Shown: positions 37,222 through 46,188, counted from the stretch's first letter. The stretch is DNA of 64,000 bases from Sporosarcina obsidiansis (GCF_009651005.1 NZ_WHVW01000002.1:337920-401919); one strand, 5' to 3'. Translations and numbers: made by a program. The notes: generated by a model not told the origin, from the letters alone.

Positions 37222-38934
37222 ATGATTACACAATTTTTCTCTTACTACAAGCCACACCGGCGCTTGTTCCTCATTGATTTTTTTAGCGCAATTGTAGTAG
37301 CGCTGCTAGAGCTTGCTTTTCCATTAGCAGTCCAATGGTTCATTGACGTGTTGCTTCCTTCACACGACTGGGGACAAATCGTTACAGTCAGCTTTTTATT
37401 ACTATTCATTTATTTACTAAGCACGTTTTTACACTACATTGTCAGTTATTTAGGACATAAACTAGGGATCAATATCGAAACCGACATGCGGCGGGAACTT
37501 TTCGAACATGTCCAACGACAGTCATTCCGATTTTTTGACAATACAAAAACAGGACATGTCATGACTCGGATCACGACCGATTTATTTGATATCGGAGAAC
37601 TGGCTCACCATGGTCCAGAAGATGCGTTTATTGCGATCATGACCATTTTGGGCGCATTCGGCTTAATGTATACGATTAATCCTGAACTGGCACTCATCGC
37701 AATCGTTATGGTGCCTCTGCTCGCTGTGGTGGTCACGTATTGTAATAAAAAAATGAACGCTGCTTGGCATAAGATGTATCAGAATATCGCGGACGTCAAC
37801 GGCAGAGTGGAAGATTCCGTTTCAGGTTCTCGCGTCGTCAAATCTTTCACTAATGAAGAGTTTGAACTGCGTCGCTTCCAAAAGGATAATTATCATTTCC
37901 GAACTGCCAAACTAGTCGCTTACAAAGTGATGGCGTGGGCTACTTCTTCTATGTATATGCTCACTCGTCTCGTCACACTCGTTATCCTAGTCGTCGGCGC
38001 CTGGTTCACTATGAACAATAAATTGAGCGCTGGTGAACTGGTCAGCTTCATTTTATTCAGTAATATTTTGATCAAACCGATCGATAAAATAAGCGCCCTG
38101 TTGGAATTGTATCCAAAAGGGATGGCAGGATTTGGACGATTTCGTGAGTTGATCAATCAAGCACCTGAGATTAACGACGCGGCCGATGCAATTGAAGTAG
38201 AGCATTTACAAGGAAATATCCGACTGTCAAACGTTACCTTTGGCTATGAAGCGGAAAAGCCCGTCTTGCGAAATATCGACTTAACAATTCAAGCTGGACA
38301 AACGGTTGCATTCGTTGGTCCATCGGGTGCAGGGAAAACCACTATTTGTTCACTTATTCCGAGGTTTTACGAGGTCAATGAAGGGATGATTACCATTGAT
38401 GGTCTCGATATTCGGCAGATGACGCAGAAATCATTGCGCAGCCAAATCGGTATCGTTCAGCAAGATGTATTTTTATTTACAGGAACGATTCGAGAAAATA
38501 TTGCATATGGAAAATTAGATGCGACGGATGAGGAAATCTTTGAAGCTGCTCATAAGGCGCACCTTGCCGATTTGATTGACAGCATGCCAAATGGCTATGA
38601 GACGCAAATTGGAGAAAGAGGATTAAAACTTTCAGGTGGTCAGAAACAACGGTTGGCTATTGCCAGGATGTTCTTGAAGAACCCGCCTATTCTTATTCTT
38701 GATGAAGCAACTTCTGCGCTTGATACCGAGACGGAACGTATTATACAAAGATCACTAGAAGAACTGTCTGAAAATCGTACTACACTCGTTATCGCTCATC
38801 GATTGACGACCATACGCAATGCTAATCGGGTCATCGTGATGACAGAGGACGGAATCGAAGAACAGGGCACGTACGAAGAACTCTTACGCAGAGAAGGAAC
38901 GTTTGCCAGATTACATATGGCAAATCAATCGTAA
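37222..38934 (+). CDS. ABC exporter with fused membrane and ATPase domains
   Basis: Half-size exporter of 570 aa, acting as a homo- or heterodimer. The membrane domain (about 1-320, six segments) precedes the nucleotide-binding domain with Walker A GPSGAGKTT, Q-loop, signature LSGGQKQR, Walker B ILILDEATSALD and switch His in AHRLTT. ATG at 37222 follows AAAGGAA; the longer frame from 37144 has no site. It resembles MsbA/YfiB/YheI-type multidrug or lipid exporters. It is a single-gene unit closed by a strong terminator at 38939. Confidence 0.9.
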   Translation: MITQFFSYYKPHRRLFLIDFFSAIVVALLELAFPLAVQWFIDVLLPSHDWGQIVTVSFLLLFIYLLSTFLHYIVSYLGHKLGINIETDMRRELFEHVQRQSFRFFDNTKTGHVMTRITTDLFDIGELAHHGPEDAFIAIMTILGAFGLMYTINPELALIAIVMVPLLAVVVTYCNKKMNAAWHKMYQNIADVNGRVEDSVSGSRVVKSFTNEEFELRRFQKDNYHFRTAKLVAYKVMAWATSSMYMLTRLVTLVILVVGAWFTMNNKLSAGELVSFILFSNILIKPIDKISALLELYPKGMAGFGRFRELINQAPEINDAADAIEVEHLQGNIRLSNVTFGYEAEKPVLRNIDLTIQAGQTVAFVGPSGAGKTTICSLIPRFYEVNEGMITIDGLDIRQMTQKSLRSQIGIVQQDVFLFTGTIRENIAYGKLDATDEEIFEAAHKAHLADLIDSMPNGYETQIGERGLKLSGGQKQRLAIARMFLKNPPILILDEATSALDTETERIIQRSLEELSENRTTLVIAHRLTTIRNANRVIVMTEDGIEEQGTYEELLRREGTFARLHMANQS

Positions 38935-38938
38935 CACA

Positions 38939-38970
38939 AAAACCAAGCAGTCAATGCTGCTTGGTTTTTT
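38939..38970 (+). terminator. Terminator between ABC exporter and YitT gene
   Basis: AACCAAGCAG / CTGCTTGGTT is a 10-bp stem with a TCAATG loop followed by TTTTTT. It follows the ABC gene stop by four bases and probably also serves the convergent yitT-like gene. Confidence 0.9.
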
Positions 38971-38975
38971 AGTCG

Positions 38976-39833
38976 TTACGAAAGCGTCTCTCCCTCTTTT
39001 CTAAAGAAGCCAAAGATCCCGACAGTCTGAACAATATTGGTGAATGCATGTGGATCAGTTTCATTGATAATCCGTTCTAAGTCATACAATTCATAACGTG
39101 TGATGACGACATATAGCATATTTTTATCTTCTTTGGAATACGCGCCTCTTGCCGGCAAAATCGTGATGCCTCGGACCATTTTCTGATGGATTGCTTGCTG
39201 TAGATCATCCGCTTGCTTCGTGATAATCATCGCGGTGACTTTTTCATGACGCGTATGGATCATATCAATAACGGAAGTCGTCACGTATAAAGCAACTATC
39301 GTGTATAATGCATTTTCGGGCTCATAAAGAAGCCCTGCAAATGCTATAATAACTCCGTTAAGAAGCAAGAAATAAACACCGATTGGCTTATCCTGCATAC
39401 GTGATAAAATCATGGCAACGATATCCATTCCACCTGTTGATGCACCTAACTTTAGTGAAATACCGACACCCACACCTGCCAAGACACCGCCAAACACGGC
39501 GTTCAGAAGTATATCATCGGACATCGAACGCACAGGTAACAACTCTAAAAATAACGTAGCACATGCAACAGACACCATACTATAAATGGTGAAACCCTTA
39601 CCTACTTTAAACCACCCAAGGATAAAAACAGGAATATTAAAAAGAAGCAAAAGGATACCGGTGCTGATCGTAATATCCAAGTGATCTGTTAAGACACTCG
39701 ATACTAACTGGGCCGCACCTGAAAAACCACTCGCATATACATTGGCACTGATTAGAAAGAAATTTAGCGATAACGCTACGAGGAATGAACCAAAGATGAC
39801 AACAGCAATCCGTTTCGCTTCTATAAAAAACAT
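38976..39833 (-). CDS. YitT/DUF2179-family membrane protein
   Basis: A 285-aa protein with five or six N-terminal hydrophobic segments (YitT_membrane, about 1-200) and a C-terminal cytoplasmic DUF2179 domain (about 210-275: ITILPARGAYSKEDKNMLYVVI). The conserved GASTGGMDIVA lies in the membrane part. ATG follows AGGAGGT. Homologs such as YitT and YvjA are common in Bacillales, and no reaction is established. The DUF2179 domain may bind a regulatory ligand. Confidence 0.88.
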   Translation of the reverse strand: MFFIEAKRIAVVIFGSFLVALSLNFFLISANVYASGFSGAAQLVSSVLTDHLDITISTGILLLLFNIPVFILGWFKVGKGFTIYSMVSVACATLFLELLPVRSMSDDILLNAVFGGVLAGVGVGISLKLGASTGGMDIVAMILSRMQDKPIGVYFLLLNGVIIAFAGLLYEPENALYTIVALYVTTSVIDMIHTRHEKVTAMIITKQADDLQQAIHQKMVRGITILPARGAYSKEDKNMLYVVITRYELYDLERIINETDPHAFTNIVQTVGIFGFFRKEGETLS

Positions 39834-40042
39834 AGCGACCTCCTATGATAGGTTACATTTTTACACACGAAATTGATTATAGCCATTCTTTCCACACAAT
39901 GGTACCCCTAAACCTTAAAATTCTTATAGAGTTACAACACCACTTATATTTTCCGACACATGATAGTCAATACTGACACGTACACTATCTATTCACATTC
40001 GATCATAACTACACAACCGCTACTAACTGTCCAACTCCACGA
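39834..40042. other. Gap, no gene seen
   Basis: It lies between the YitT start and the terminator of the SDR at 40086. It should contain the yitT promoter on the minus strand. Short reading frames here are not convincing. Confidence 0.3.
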
Positions 40043-40072
40043 AAAAAAGCAGCCCGACTCGCTTCGGCTGCT
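40043..40072 (-). terminator. Terminator after SDR gene
   Basis: AGCAGCC / GGCTGCT stem around an 11-base loop; on the minus strand it is followed by TTTTTTTC. It lies 14 bases after the SDR stop. Confidence 0.85.
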
Positions 40073-40085
40073 CTTCCTAATCAAA

Positions 40086-40844
40086 CTAGTAAGCCATCCA
40101 ACCACCATCTGCTGTAATGACGGTTCCGTTGACGTACTTTGCATCATCAGAAGCAAGAAACAATGCAACTGTCGCAATCTCTTCTGGATCTCCATTACGT
40201 GGATTATTATTGGCACCTGACATGACGCGCTCCATACCAAATGGATCAGGAGCATTCATCGTTGAACCAATATTGGTATTGATACCACCTGGCGCGATGG
40301 CATTACAGCGGATTCCTTTTTCAGCGTATTGGAACGCAACGTTTTTCGTGATACCCACGACACCATGTTTAGACGCAGTATAGGCAACACCCGCACGAGA
40401 ACCAAATAGACCAGCTGCTGACGTGATATTAACGATGACTCCTGATTGTTTTTCTAAGAAAATAGATACTGCTGTTCGCATCATGCGCATCTGACTTGTC
40501 AAATTGACAGAAATCACTCGATCCCACAGTTCGTCTGTTATTTCTCCAACTGGTACAAAATTATCCATAATACCAGCATTGTTGACGATGATGTCTACTG
40601 TGCCGAAGTGCTTTATCCCTTGCTCAAAAAGACTTTGAATTTCTTCCTCTTTACTCACATTCGCTTCAACAGCTATTGCTTGTCCGCCAGCTTGTGTAAT
40701 TTCATCAGCTGCTGAAGACGCTGCATCCCCGTTAAGGTCACAAATTACCACCTTGGCCCCCTCGTCTGCATACAACTTTGCAATCGACTTTCCTACTCCC
40801 GAAGCTGCTCCAGTTACAATGGCTACTTTTCCTTCCAATTTCAA
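40086..40844 (-). CDS. SDR-family oxidoreductase (FabG/glucose-dehydrogenase type)
   Basis: Classical SDR of 252 aa. Features in order: TGAASGVGK cofactor loop (residues 11-19), NNAGIMDN, active-site Ser in NITSAAG and YTASKHG, and C-terminal VNGTVITADGGW. TTG start at 40844 follows AAAGGAG seven bases upstream. It is monocistronic with its own terminator. The substrate is not predictable; it is not close to the two SDRs in the sulfatase region. Confidence 0.88.
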   Translation of the reverse strand: MKLEGKVAIVTGAASGVGKSIAKLYADEGAKVVICDLNGDAASSAADEITQAGGQAIAVEANVSKEEEIQSLFEQGIKHFGTVDIIVNNAGIMDNFVPVGEITDELWDRVISVNLTSQMRMMRTAVSIFLEKQSGVIVNITSAAGLFGSRAGVAYTASKHGVVGITKNVAFQYAEKGIRCNAIAPGGINTNIGSTMNAPDPFGMERVMSGANNNPRNGDPEEIATVALFLASDDAKYVNGTVITADGGWMAY

Positions 40845-41019
40845 ACAACCACTCCTTTTCCATTATGTTATCTACATTATAATGGTAAATCATCCTCAAC
40901 TCTACTAAATCACATCTAAACTTTACCAAAATTCTATATTTTCTTACTTCCTTGTATGTTGTTTAATGAACCTGAAAAATGGCTATAGTTAGGAAGGGAA
41001 TCAAGGAGGATATCGTAAG

Positions 41020-41184
41020 ATGAAGACAACAGAAAACATTGTAGAAACGAAACGAGATGAATTGATTGAAGAACTTGTTTCGAATGGGGTATTTAAAATC
41101 GATGGCAAGCAACTATATGAACTGCCACTGCGATCATTAATGCAAGAATCCGAAACATTTGACACTATTGAAACACAAATTTGA
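41020..41184 (+). CDS. Small FbpA-like (Fur-regulated basic protein A family) protein
   Basis: A 54-aa protein from ATG at 41020, with AAGGAGGA upstream. The pattern KRDELIEELVSNGVFKIDGK followed by QLYELPLRSL matches the short FbpA domain (K.eLI..L...GvyK..d.QLYELtL..L). In B. subtilis FbpA works with the FsrA RNA in the iron-sparing response. No Fur box was evident in the upstream region, so iron control is unproven here. It ends just before a strong bidirectional terminator. Confidence 0.7.
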   Translation: MKTTENIVETKRDELIEELVSNGVFKIDGKQLYELPLRSLMQESETFDTIETQI

Positions 41185-41189
41185 CTCAA

Positions 41190-41227
41190 AAAAGAGACAT
41201 TACCTTCAATTGGTGATGTCTCTTTTT
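41190..41227 (+). terminator. Bidirectional terminator after FbpA-like gene and MFS gene
   Basis: AAAGAGACAT / ATGTCTCTTT with inner ACC/GGT form a long stem with T-runs on both sides. It separates the small plus-strand gene from the convergent MFS gene at 41235. Confidence 0.88.
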
Positions 41228-41234
41228 CATTTAT

Positions 41235-42065
41235 TCATACTTCATTACTAGAAGTTCTCACTTTTCCAAAAAACCAATACAGAAGCATCAAACATACTGC
41301 CGTTAGTAATGCGATTCCAATAAAAGAATATTGAAATCGAATGGTCGGATAACCTGCCAAACGAGCAATAAAATCCAAAACAAGTGGTGAACTGAACTGC
41401 CCTACGTAGATTAAACTGGAAATAGCTGCGATTACCCGATCACTCTGTAAAGGATTTACTAAACTTAGCGCCTTCACGTTGATAACTGGAAATACAATTC
41501 CCTGGTCTAATCCAATCATGCAGGTGCAGGCTAAAATTACAGGTATTGAATGGCTCATCGATAACCCTACAAACGCGATTCCCATTACAAGTAAACTGAC
41601 AGGCATAATAAAAGATTTCAACGTGTCCTGCAGTCGAATTAACGTTAAACTAATGATCATCCCACCAACTGTTGTAAAAGATATAACTGTACTGGCCATC
41701 TCCGAACCACCTAAATTACTAAATGCAGAATTAAACCCCATCATCTTCACTTGTTCTCTGCCATGAAAATTGTCACTAATTAATGTGATGGCAAGCGGCA
41801 TGACCAATCCGACACCGGCTATCACGTAGATTGCCAAACCAATCATCACAATCGACCGTTTTGGAATTTTTGTTGTCAAGTAACTAGACACAAAAGTAAA
41901 TGGAATAATAATGAGAGACGGTGCTGTTAAAATCAGCTTGATCAATACCGGGTCCGCGTCCGGGAAATTAGCCGCAATCAATCCAAGAGCCGGAGAAATC
42001 GCTGCACCTGCCATAACAGTCGCCATCGCAATCGAAATGATTGTTGGTTTTAGCATTCGATTCAT
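41235..42065 (-). CDS. Shortened MFS drug-efflux-like transporter
   Basis: MFS protein of only 276 aa; normal relatives have about 390. It reads normally at the start (two or three membrane segments, TKIPKRSI loop) and at the end. However, IAGVG runs directly into LVMPLAITLISD, and AFSNLGG directly into SEMASTVISF. Comparison with the family indicates two in-frame internal deletions, removing roughly TM4 and TM5-6 with the central loop. The ATG overlaps the TetR stop (TGATG), so the pair is an operon. The product is probably non-functional or altered. Confidence 0.75.
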   Translation of the reverse strand: MNRMLKPTIISIAMATVMAGAAISPALGLIAANFPDADPVLIKLILTAPSLIIIPFTFVSSYLTTKIPKRSIVMIGLAIYVIAGVGLVMPLAITLISDNFHGREQVKMMGFNSAFSNLGGSEMASTVISFTTVGGMIISLTLIRLQDTLKSFIMPVSLLVMGIAFVGLSMSHSIPVILACTCMIGLDQGIVFPVINVKALSLVNPLQSDRVIAAISSLIYVGQFSSPLVLDFIARLAGYPTIRFQYSFIGIALLTAVCLMLLYWFFGKVRTSSNEV

Positions 42066-42682
42066 CAGCTGTCCCCCTGTTGTGTGTAAGGTTTTAGCTG
42101 ACGCAGTACTTTATCGACGGACAGTTTAATAGGCTCTGTTTTACGGGCATTCGTCAACAGTAATCCATGAACCAACGATAAATGATAGATCGCCAATTCT
42201 TCAGGATCTCCTTCAATAAACTCTCCTACTTGCTGTCCCTCTTCGATAATCTTCGCGATTAGATCGACCATCAAATGATATTTCTCCACAATTTCCTGTT
42301 TTACTTGTTGCGGTAAGAGATCGGAATACAAGGCTTGTAGGATCAGGATATGCCGATAGACCCCTTCTTTCAATGAACCTGAATGCGTAACTCCTGTTAG
42401 CCATACCAATTGCTTAAGTGGACTTTCAGATTCGTCTTTCGCCTTATTGATCGTGTCTATGATCGTTTCCAATAACTCTATTATGACAGAGACATACAGT
42501 TCTTCTTTGGTTTTAAAATAGTGATAAAACAATCCATGAATAAGTTCAGCTTTCCCCGTAATCTCACTAATTTTCGTCGCGGCATAACCTTTCATGCCAA
42601 ATAATTCAATGGCCGTATCTTTCAATTGTTGCTTTCGAATATCACGTATTTCCTTAAAGTTTTCACTCGTTCGTGGAGACAT
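42065..42682 (-). CDS. TetR-family transcriptional regulator
   Basis: A 205-aa repressor. The N-terminal HTH (about 12-60: QQLKDTAIELFGMKGYAATK then ISEITGKAELIHGLFYHYFKTKEELY) is typical, followed by an all-helical ligand domain. It is translationally overlapped with the following MFS gene, which it probably regulates together with itself in answer to a compound the transporter once exported. Its integrity contrasts with the damaged transporter. Confidence 0.88.
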   Translation of the reverse strand: MSPRTSENFKEIRDIRKQQLKDTAIELFGMKGYAATKISEITGKAELIHGLFYHYFKTKEELYVSVIIELLETIIDTINKAKDESESPLKQLVWLTGVTHSGSLKEGVYRHILILQALYSDLLPQQVKQEIVEKYHLMVDLIAKIIEEGQQVGEFIEGDPEELAIYHLSLVHGLLLTNARKTEPIKLSVDKVLRQLKPYTQQGDS

Positions 42683-42778
42683 AAAATATAATTCAACTCA
42701 TTCTTTTATTGATTGACTAACAAGTCAACGTTGAACAGTGTACTGCTAATAAACTAATCTTATCAAGACGTAAAAAAA

Positions 42779-43154
42779 ACGGCTCCTCCTAGAGGAACCG
42801 GCAGACTGTAGACAAAAGAAAGGAAGTGGGCAGGGTACCGTTGATCTACGTTCCAGGTGGACGCGTTCCGGAGGGCGTGGCTTGAGCCGCTTCCCTCGCT
42901 TTGCTCAGTCCAGGGTCTCAAGACACACGCTGATCCTCCCGGAGTCGCCACCCTCCACTACGATCAACTAGCGTAATTCATTGATTTTTTAAGTAGTTCG
43001 TTTCTCTTCAGCTTATAAAACAGAAGCGAGTGTTAAGTTTTTATTATAGAACAACGTTAGCATGCTAATCCTATTGAAAATTAAAGATTGTGAGCCGTTT
43101 TTTTAGATTTTTTGTGTTTGTCTACAAGCTGACGGCTCCTCTTAGAGGAACCGG
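42779..43154. repeat. MITE-like repeat element with inverted ends
   Basis: A 376-base non-coding element. The left end is a hairpin CGGCTCCTC..GAGGAACCG followed by CAGACTGTAGACAAA (42802-42816). The right end has the inverse: TTTGTCTACAAGCTG (43118-43132), then the same type of hairpin. Inside is a GC-richer block, 42838-42973, bounded by GTTGATC/GATCAAC and rich in CCGGAGGGCG / CCTCCCGGAG self-complementarity. It lies between TetR and the UPF0180 gene and contains no plausible gene. Such blocks are commonly repeated across Bacillales genomes; copy number here cannot be seen. Confidence 0.6.
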
Positions 43155-43166
43155 ATAAATCTTAAG

Positions 43167-43400
43167 TTAACGATGTAGTCTTTTCTCAACATCATCGACA
43201 ATATCTTGTACTGAGTTGCCTTCAATGCTGACGATTGGAAAGTCAAACTGATCAACGTTGACATCGCTCAGTGCTCTGACGACGCCCATGTCATAGCCTT
43301 TCAAATTTTCATCACTTTCAAACATCTGCACATCATGTCCTTTTTCCTCTAATGCTTGTTTTACATCATCAAATGGTTTTTCAACTGCGATTTTCGCCAT
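43167..43400 (-). CDS. UPF0180 (YkuS-like) small protein
   Basis: A 77-aa cytoplasmic protein beginning MAKIAVEKPFDDVKQALEEKG, the pattern of the UPF0180/YkuS family. It has an acidic centre and a C-terminal amphipathic helix (VQDIVDDVEKRL). The usual central Cys pair of YkuS is absent. Function unknown for the family. ATG follows GGAGGAA. It is separated from the repeat element by only a dozen bases, which suggests that the element inserted into its 3' flank. Confidence 0.75.
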   Translation of the reverse strand: MAKIAVEKPFDDVKQALEEKGHDVQMFESDENLKGYDMGVVRALSDVNVDQFDFPIVSIEGNSVQDIVDDVEKRLHR

Positions 43401-43578
43401 TTTCTATTCCTCCTCCAAATTTGTTTCACTCCGCTCATATTAGGTATTTTCCCTAGATTAATAAAAATAAACTCGTTTTCATATACCAAACAACCAAGTG
43501 CTTTTACTCTGAGATTCAAAAAAGAGAAAGAGGGTATTCTATAGTTACATAATTTCATTTATAAGGAGAGAACCCCGC

Positions 43579-44157
43579 TTGTTTGGTATGAAGGACCTTC
43601 TCGGGCTGGTCATTTCAGCCTTCATCATATTACCGGTTGTCATTTTTCTACGTGAAGCCGGATACTTTATTGCTAGTGGATTATTTGGGGTGAAGAACCC
43701 TCGGCTCACGGTCGGCTCGGGTCCGCGTTTTTTTAAATTTTGGTTTTTGGATGTCCGGAAGTATTACCATGTGTATAGTTGGTTCTCCTTTGATTCTATA
43801 AAATCTAAAAGCAATTTTGCTTATATATGTATTTATTCCGGCCCCATCCTCATTAATCTCTTCGTTGCCGTCGTAATCAATGCCTTGCTTGCAAATGGCT
43901 ACTTTGAGGAGTATAAGACATTCTGGAACCGTTTTATCTTTTATGCCTTTTATTATGTATTATTCGACGCCGTTCCCATGATCACCGTCAACGGCAAACC
44001 CAATAACGGAATGGTGATTTATGAACTTCTGCGCTATGGCAAACGGGTCGACTACAATAAAGAACCGATGATCCCCGGTACAACAGAAGTGGAAAAAGAG
44101 TACCAGGAAGAGATAAAAGTGATCGAGCAAGTGAAGGAAAAAGTACAGAAGAAGTGA
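43579..44157 (+). CDS. Membrane protein resembling an M50 (site-2) protease with lost catalytic residues
   Basis: A 192-aa membrane protein. Its first segment is followed by FLREAGYFIASGLFGVKNPR then LTVGSGPRFF. This lines up with the site-2 protease pattern HExGH..a..fgv...f.iGfGP, but both His of HExGH are replaced (REAGY). A second family landmark, NxxPxxxxDG, appears as DAVPMITVNGKPNNG, again altered. So it is probably a pseudoprotease or a distant membrane protein. TTG start at 43579 with GGAGAG eight bases upstream. The C-terminus is a charged coiled-coil-like tail (EVEKEYQEEIKVIEQVKEKV). It is followed by a second membrane protein gene. Confidence 0.7.
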   Translation: MFGMKDLLGLVISAFIILPVVIFLREAGYFIASGLFGVKNPRLTVGSGPRFFKFWFLDVRKYYHVYSWFSFDSIKSKSNFAYICIYSGPILINLFVAVVINALLANGYFEEYKTFWNRFIFYAFYYVLFDAVPMITVNGKPNNGMVIYELLRYGKRVDYNKEPMIPGTTEVEKEYQEEIKVIEQVKEKVQKK

Positions 44158-44182
44158 ACAGCATGGCGAAAGGAGATTGTCG

Positions 44183-44602
44183 ATGAAACAGTTTAGAATC
44201 CTACTACTAACCGGAGTCATTGCGGGAATTGTACTGGCCCTCTATCTGAAGGTCATTCAACTGCTCACTGGCAATCAAGCCTATATATTACTCTTTAATT
44301 TTGATTATGTTCCTGTAATCCAAGACTGGGAGCCGCAGCTTCTTATAGGCTATTTATTTCATTTTCTCACATGTATCGCAAGTGCAGTCGTCCTATTTTA
44401 TTTGCTACGGTTTGTTCATTTGGAATTTCGGATCTGGCCTTATGTTCTGGTCTACACAGTTGGCGGAGGCATCCTATTCTCATTGACAGGGCTCTCTGAT
44501 CAACCTCCAGCCATCACGGATGGCGCTGCCTGGTTCTATTGGACAATGGCTCACGCAGTATTCGGTCTGATCGTCGGAAGCCTGATCAAACACTGGAAAT
44601 GA
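44183..44602 (+). CDS. Four-segment membrane protein, unknown function
   Basis: A 139-aa integral membrane protein with hydrophobic segments near residues 5-27, 55-75, 87-108 and 118-135. ATG at 44183 follows AAAGGAG seven bases upstream. It begins about 25 bases after the M50-like gene, so both are likely one transcript and may work together. I do not recognise the family beyond a general likeness to small YagU/DUF-type membrane proteins. Confidence 0.7.
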   Translation: MKQFRILLLTGVIAGIVLALYLKVIQLLTGNQAYILLFNFDYVPVIQDWEPQLLIGYLFHFLTCIASAVVLFYLLRFVHLEFRIWPYVLVYTVGGGILFSLTGLSDQPPAITDGAAWFYWTMAHAVFGLIVGSLIKHWK

Positions 44603-44623
44603 AAAGAATCTAAACATACAGGG

Positions 44624-46063
44624 TCAGATGAAAGAAGGAATTACTCTAGTGTAGCCTTTATATTCTTCTTCAAGCCTAGCACCTAATCTAAACAAAGCGG
44701 CTTCATTGCCAATGTTGCTCACTAATTGCACTCCGATCGGCATTCCATCTCGATCCGTCCCAATTGGAATCGTCAATGCAGGCAGACCCCACACATTGGC
44801 ATAGGCGACATATGGAATATATTGCGTGTACGTTTTCCTTATGGAGAATAACTCTTTATACACTTTTCCATGCAAAAGAGCAGCCGAGTGATAGATAGGC
44901 AGGACTAGAATCCGTTCATTCAAGTAATGATCCAGTTCTGCATCGCCTTTCTCGATGATAGATTCGATATCATTTATCTTGGATTCAGATGGTTTAAATA
45001 AAGAAGCGCCTATCAACGCCCAGGACAGATACCGATGCAGTTCGGTTTGTTTACCCAACTTGTCAAATAAAAATTCACGTAGCGGCTGGGCGGGACGAGT
45101 GCCGAACGCCTCTGCTGCTGCCCCGCTCGCACCATCAATGGACATGATCTCTTGCCAAAGCGTCGCAGTCTCTTGAAAATAAGGTGGAATTTCCTGTGAG
45201 ACAGGGAAGTCAGTTGATAAGAAATCCTTTATTGTGTCTAAAAAACCTTTTGTTTCTTTTGAAAGCGGTAAATTCATTTTAGACAAGAAAGTCATGGTGA
45301 AAGTAGTTACATCTTTTTCCATCGGTGCTTCATTTGCAATAATGGAGTAAATTAATTCTGCATCCCGCACAGATTTCGTCATCGGGCCAATTCCGAGCAT
45401 GCGTTGCTGTAAAGGATGTTCTTCTGCAGGATAACTGCCATTCGATGAAACTTGGGCATTACCTGATTTAAAACCGATCACTCCATTGAAATGACTGGGA
45501 AAACGAATAGAACCGCCAATATCTGAACCAATTCCGGCAGCTGCTGCTCCCAACGCAATACATGCACCCTCTCCACCGCTTGAACCGCCTACTGTCTTAG
45601 CAAGATCGCGTGGATTGTTTGTACGGCCGTACAGTGCATTATCGGTCTCCTGACAAAAACAGAGAGCAGGTGTATTGGTTTTACCGATAATGATCGCTCC
45701 TTCTGCTTTTAGCCGCTGAACAATTTCCGCATCTGTAGCTAACACGTTTCCTTGACGATACGGCAAACCACCTGTCGTCTGCATACCTACTACATCGAAC
45801 GACTCTTTCATACTGATGGGTACACCGAATAATTTACCTTCAGGATTTCTCCTTCTTCTTTCCCTATCTGCCTGATTTGCTTCATCTATAGCTTCCGAAA
45901 ACCGATTTTCTACTAAAAAGTTCACAGCTGGATTAGTAGCTTTGCAATGCGCGATAAATGTTTCCGTTGCTTGACTTGAAGTTACGTTCCCCTTATCCAG
46001 TTCTGCTTTCAACTGCGTTGCATCCATATCGAGTATAGCAGCGTCTTGTCGTAATGAGTTCAT
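44624..46063 (-). CDS. Amidase (amidase signature family)
   Basis: Serine amidohydrolase of 479 aa. The Ser-cisSer-Lys triad is visible: Lys in GVPISMKESF, cis-Ser in GGSSGGEGA, and nucleophile Ser in SDIGGSIRFP. The C-terminal IPIGTDRDGMPIGVQLVSN is typical. The protein resembles fatty-acid-amide-hydrolase-like and GatA-like amidases, but no gatB/gatC is nearby, so it is a stand-alone catabolic amidase rather than the tRNA amidotransferase. Substrate unknown. Confidence 0.9.
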   Translation of the reverse strand: MNSLRQDAAILDMDATQLKAELDKGNVTSSQATETFIAHCKATNPAVNFLVENRFSEAIDEANQADRERRRRNPEGKLFGVPISMKESFDVVGMQTTGGLPYRQGNVLATDAEIVQRLKAEGAIIIGKTNTPALCFCQETDNALYGRTNNPRDLAKTVGGSSGGEGACIALGAAAAGIGSDIGGSIRFPSHFNGVIGFKSGNAQVSSNGSYPAEEHPLQQRMLGIGPMTKSVRDAELIYSIIANEAPMEKDVTTFTMTFLSKMNLPLSKETKGFLDTIKDFLSTDFPVSQEIPPYFQETATLWQEIMSIDGASGAAAEAFGTRPAQPLREFLFDKLGKQTELHRYLSWALIGASLFKPSESKINDIESIIEKGDAELDHYLNERILVLPIYHSAALLHGKVYKELFSIRKTYTQYIPYVAYANVWGLPALTIPIGTDRDGMPIGVQLVSNIGNEAALFRLGARLEEEYKGYTRVIPSFI

Positions 46064-46131
46064 TACTCACCCTCCCAATTTCTGAATGTTCTTCACATTA
46101 TCATATACTATAATTCTTTTACATTCCACGA

Positions 46132-46176
46132 AATGAAAAATGGCGGAAAGAAGGATGTAATTCCTTCTTTCCGCCA
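46132..46176 (-). terminator. Terminator after metK
   Basis: TGGCGGAAAGAAGG / CCTTCTTTCCGCCA is a perfect 14-bp stem with an 8-base loop, followed on the minus strand by TTTTTCATTT. It lies just after the metK stop. Confidence 0.92.
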
Positions 46177-46188
46177 TACTAAATAGGA

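Noticed and set aside
42763..42951. Open frame inside the repeat element
   Set aside because: It depends on the palindromic repeat block, lacks a binding site and has no protein-like pattern.
44960..45180. Plus-strand frame opposite the amidase gene
   Set aside because: Shadow of the amidase coding frame with no independent start signal.
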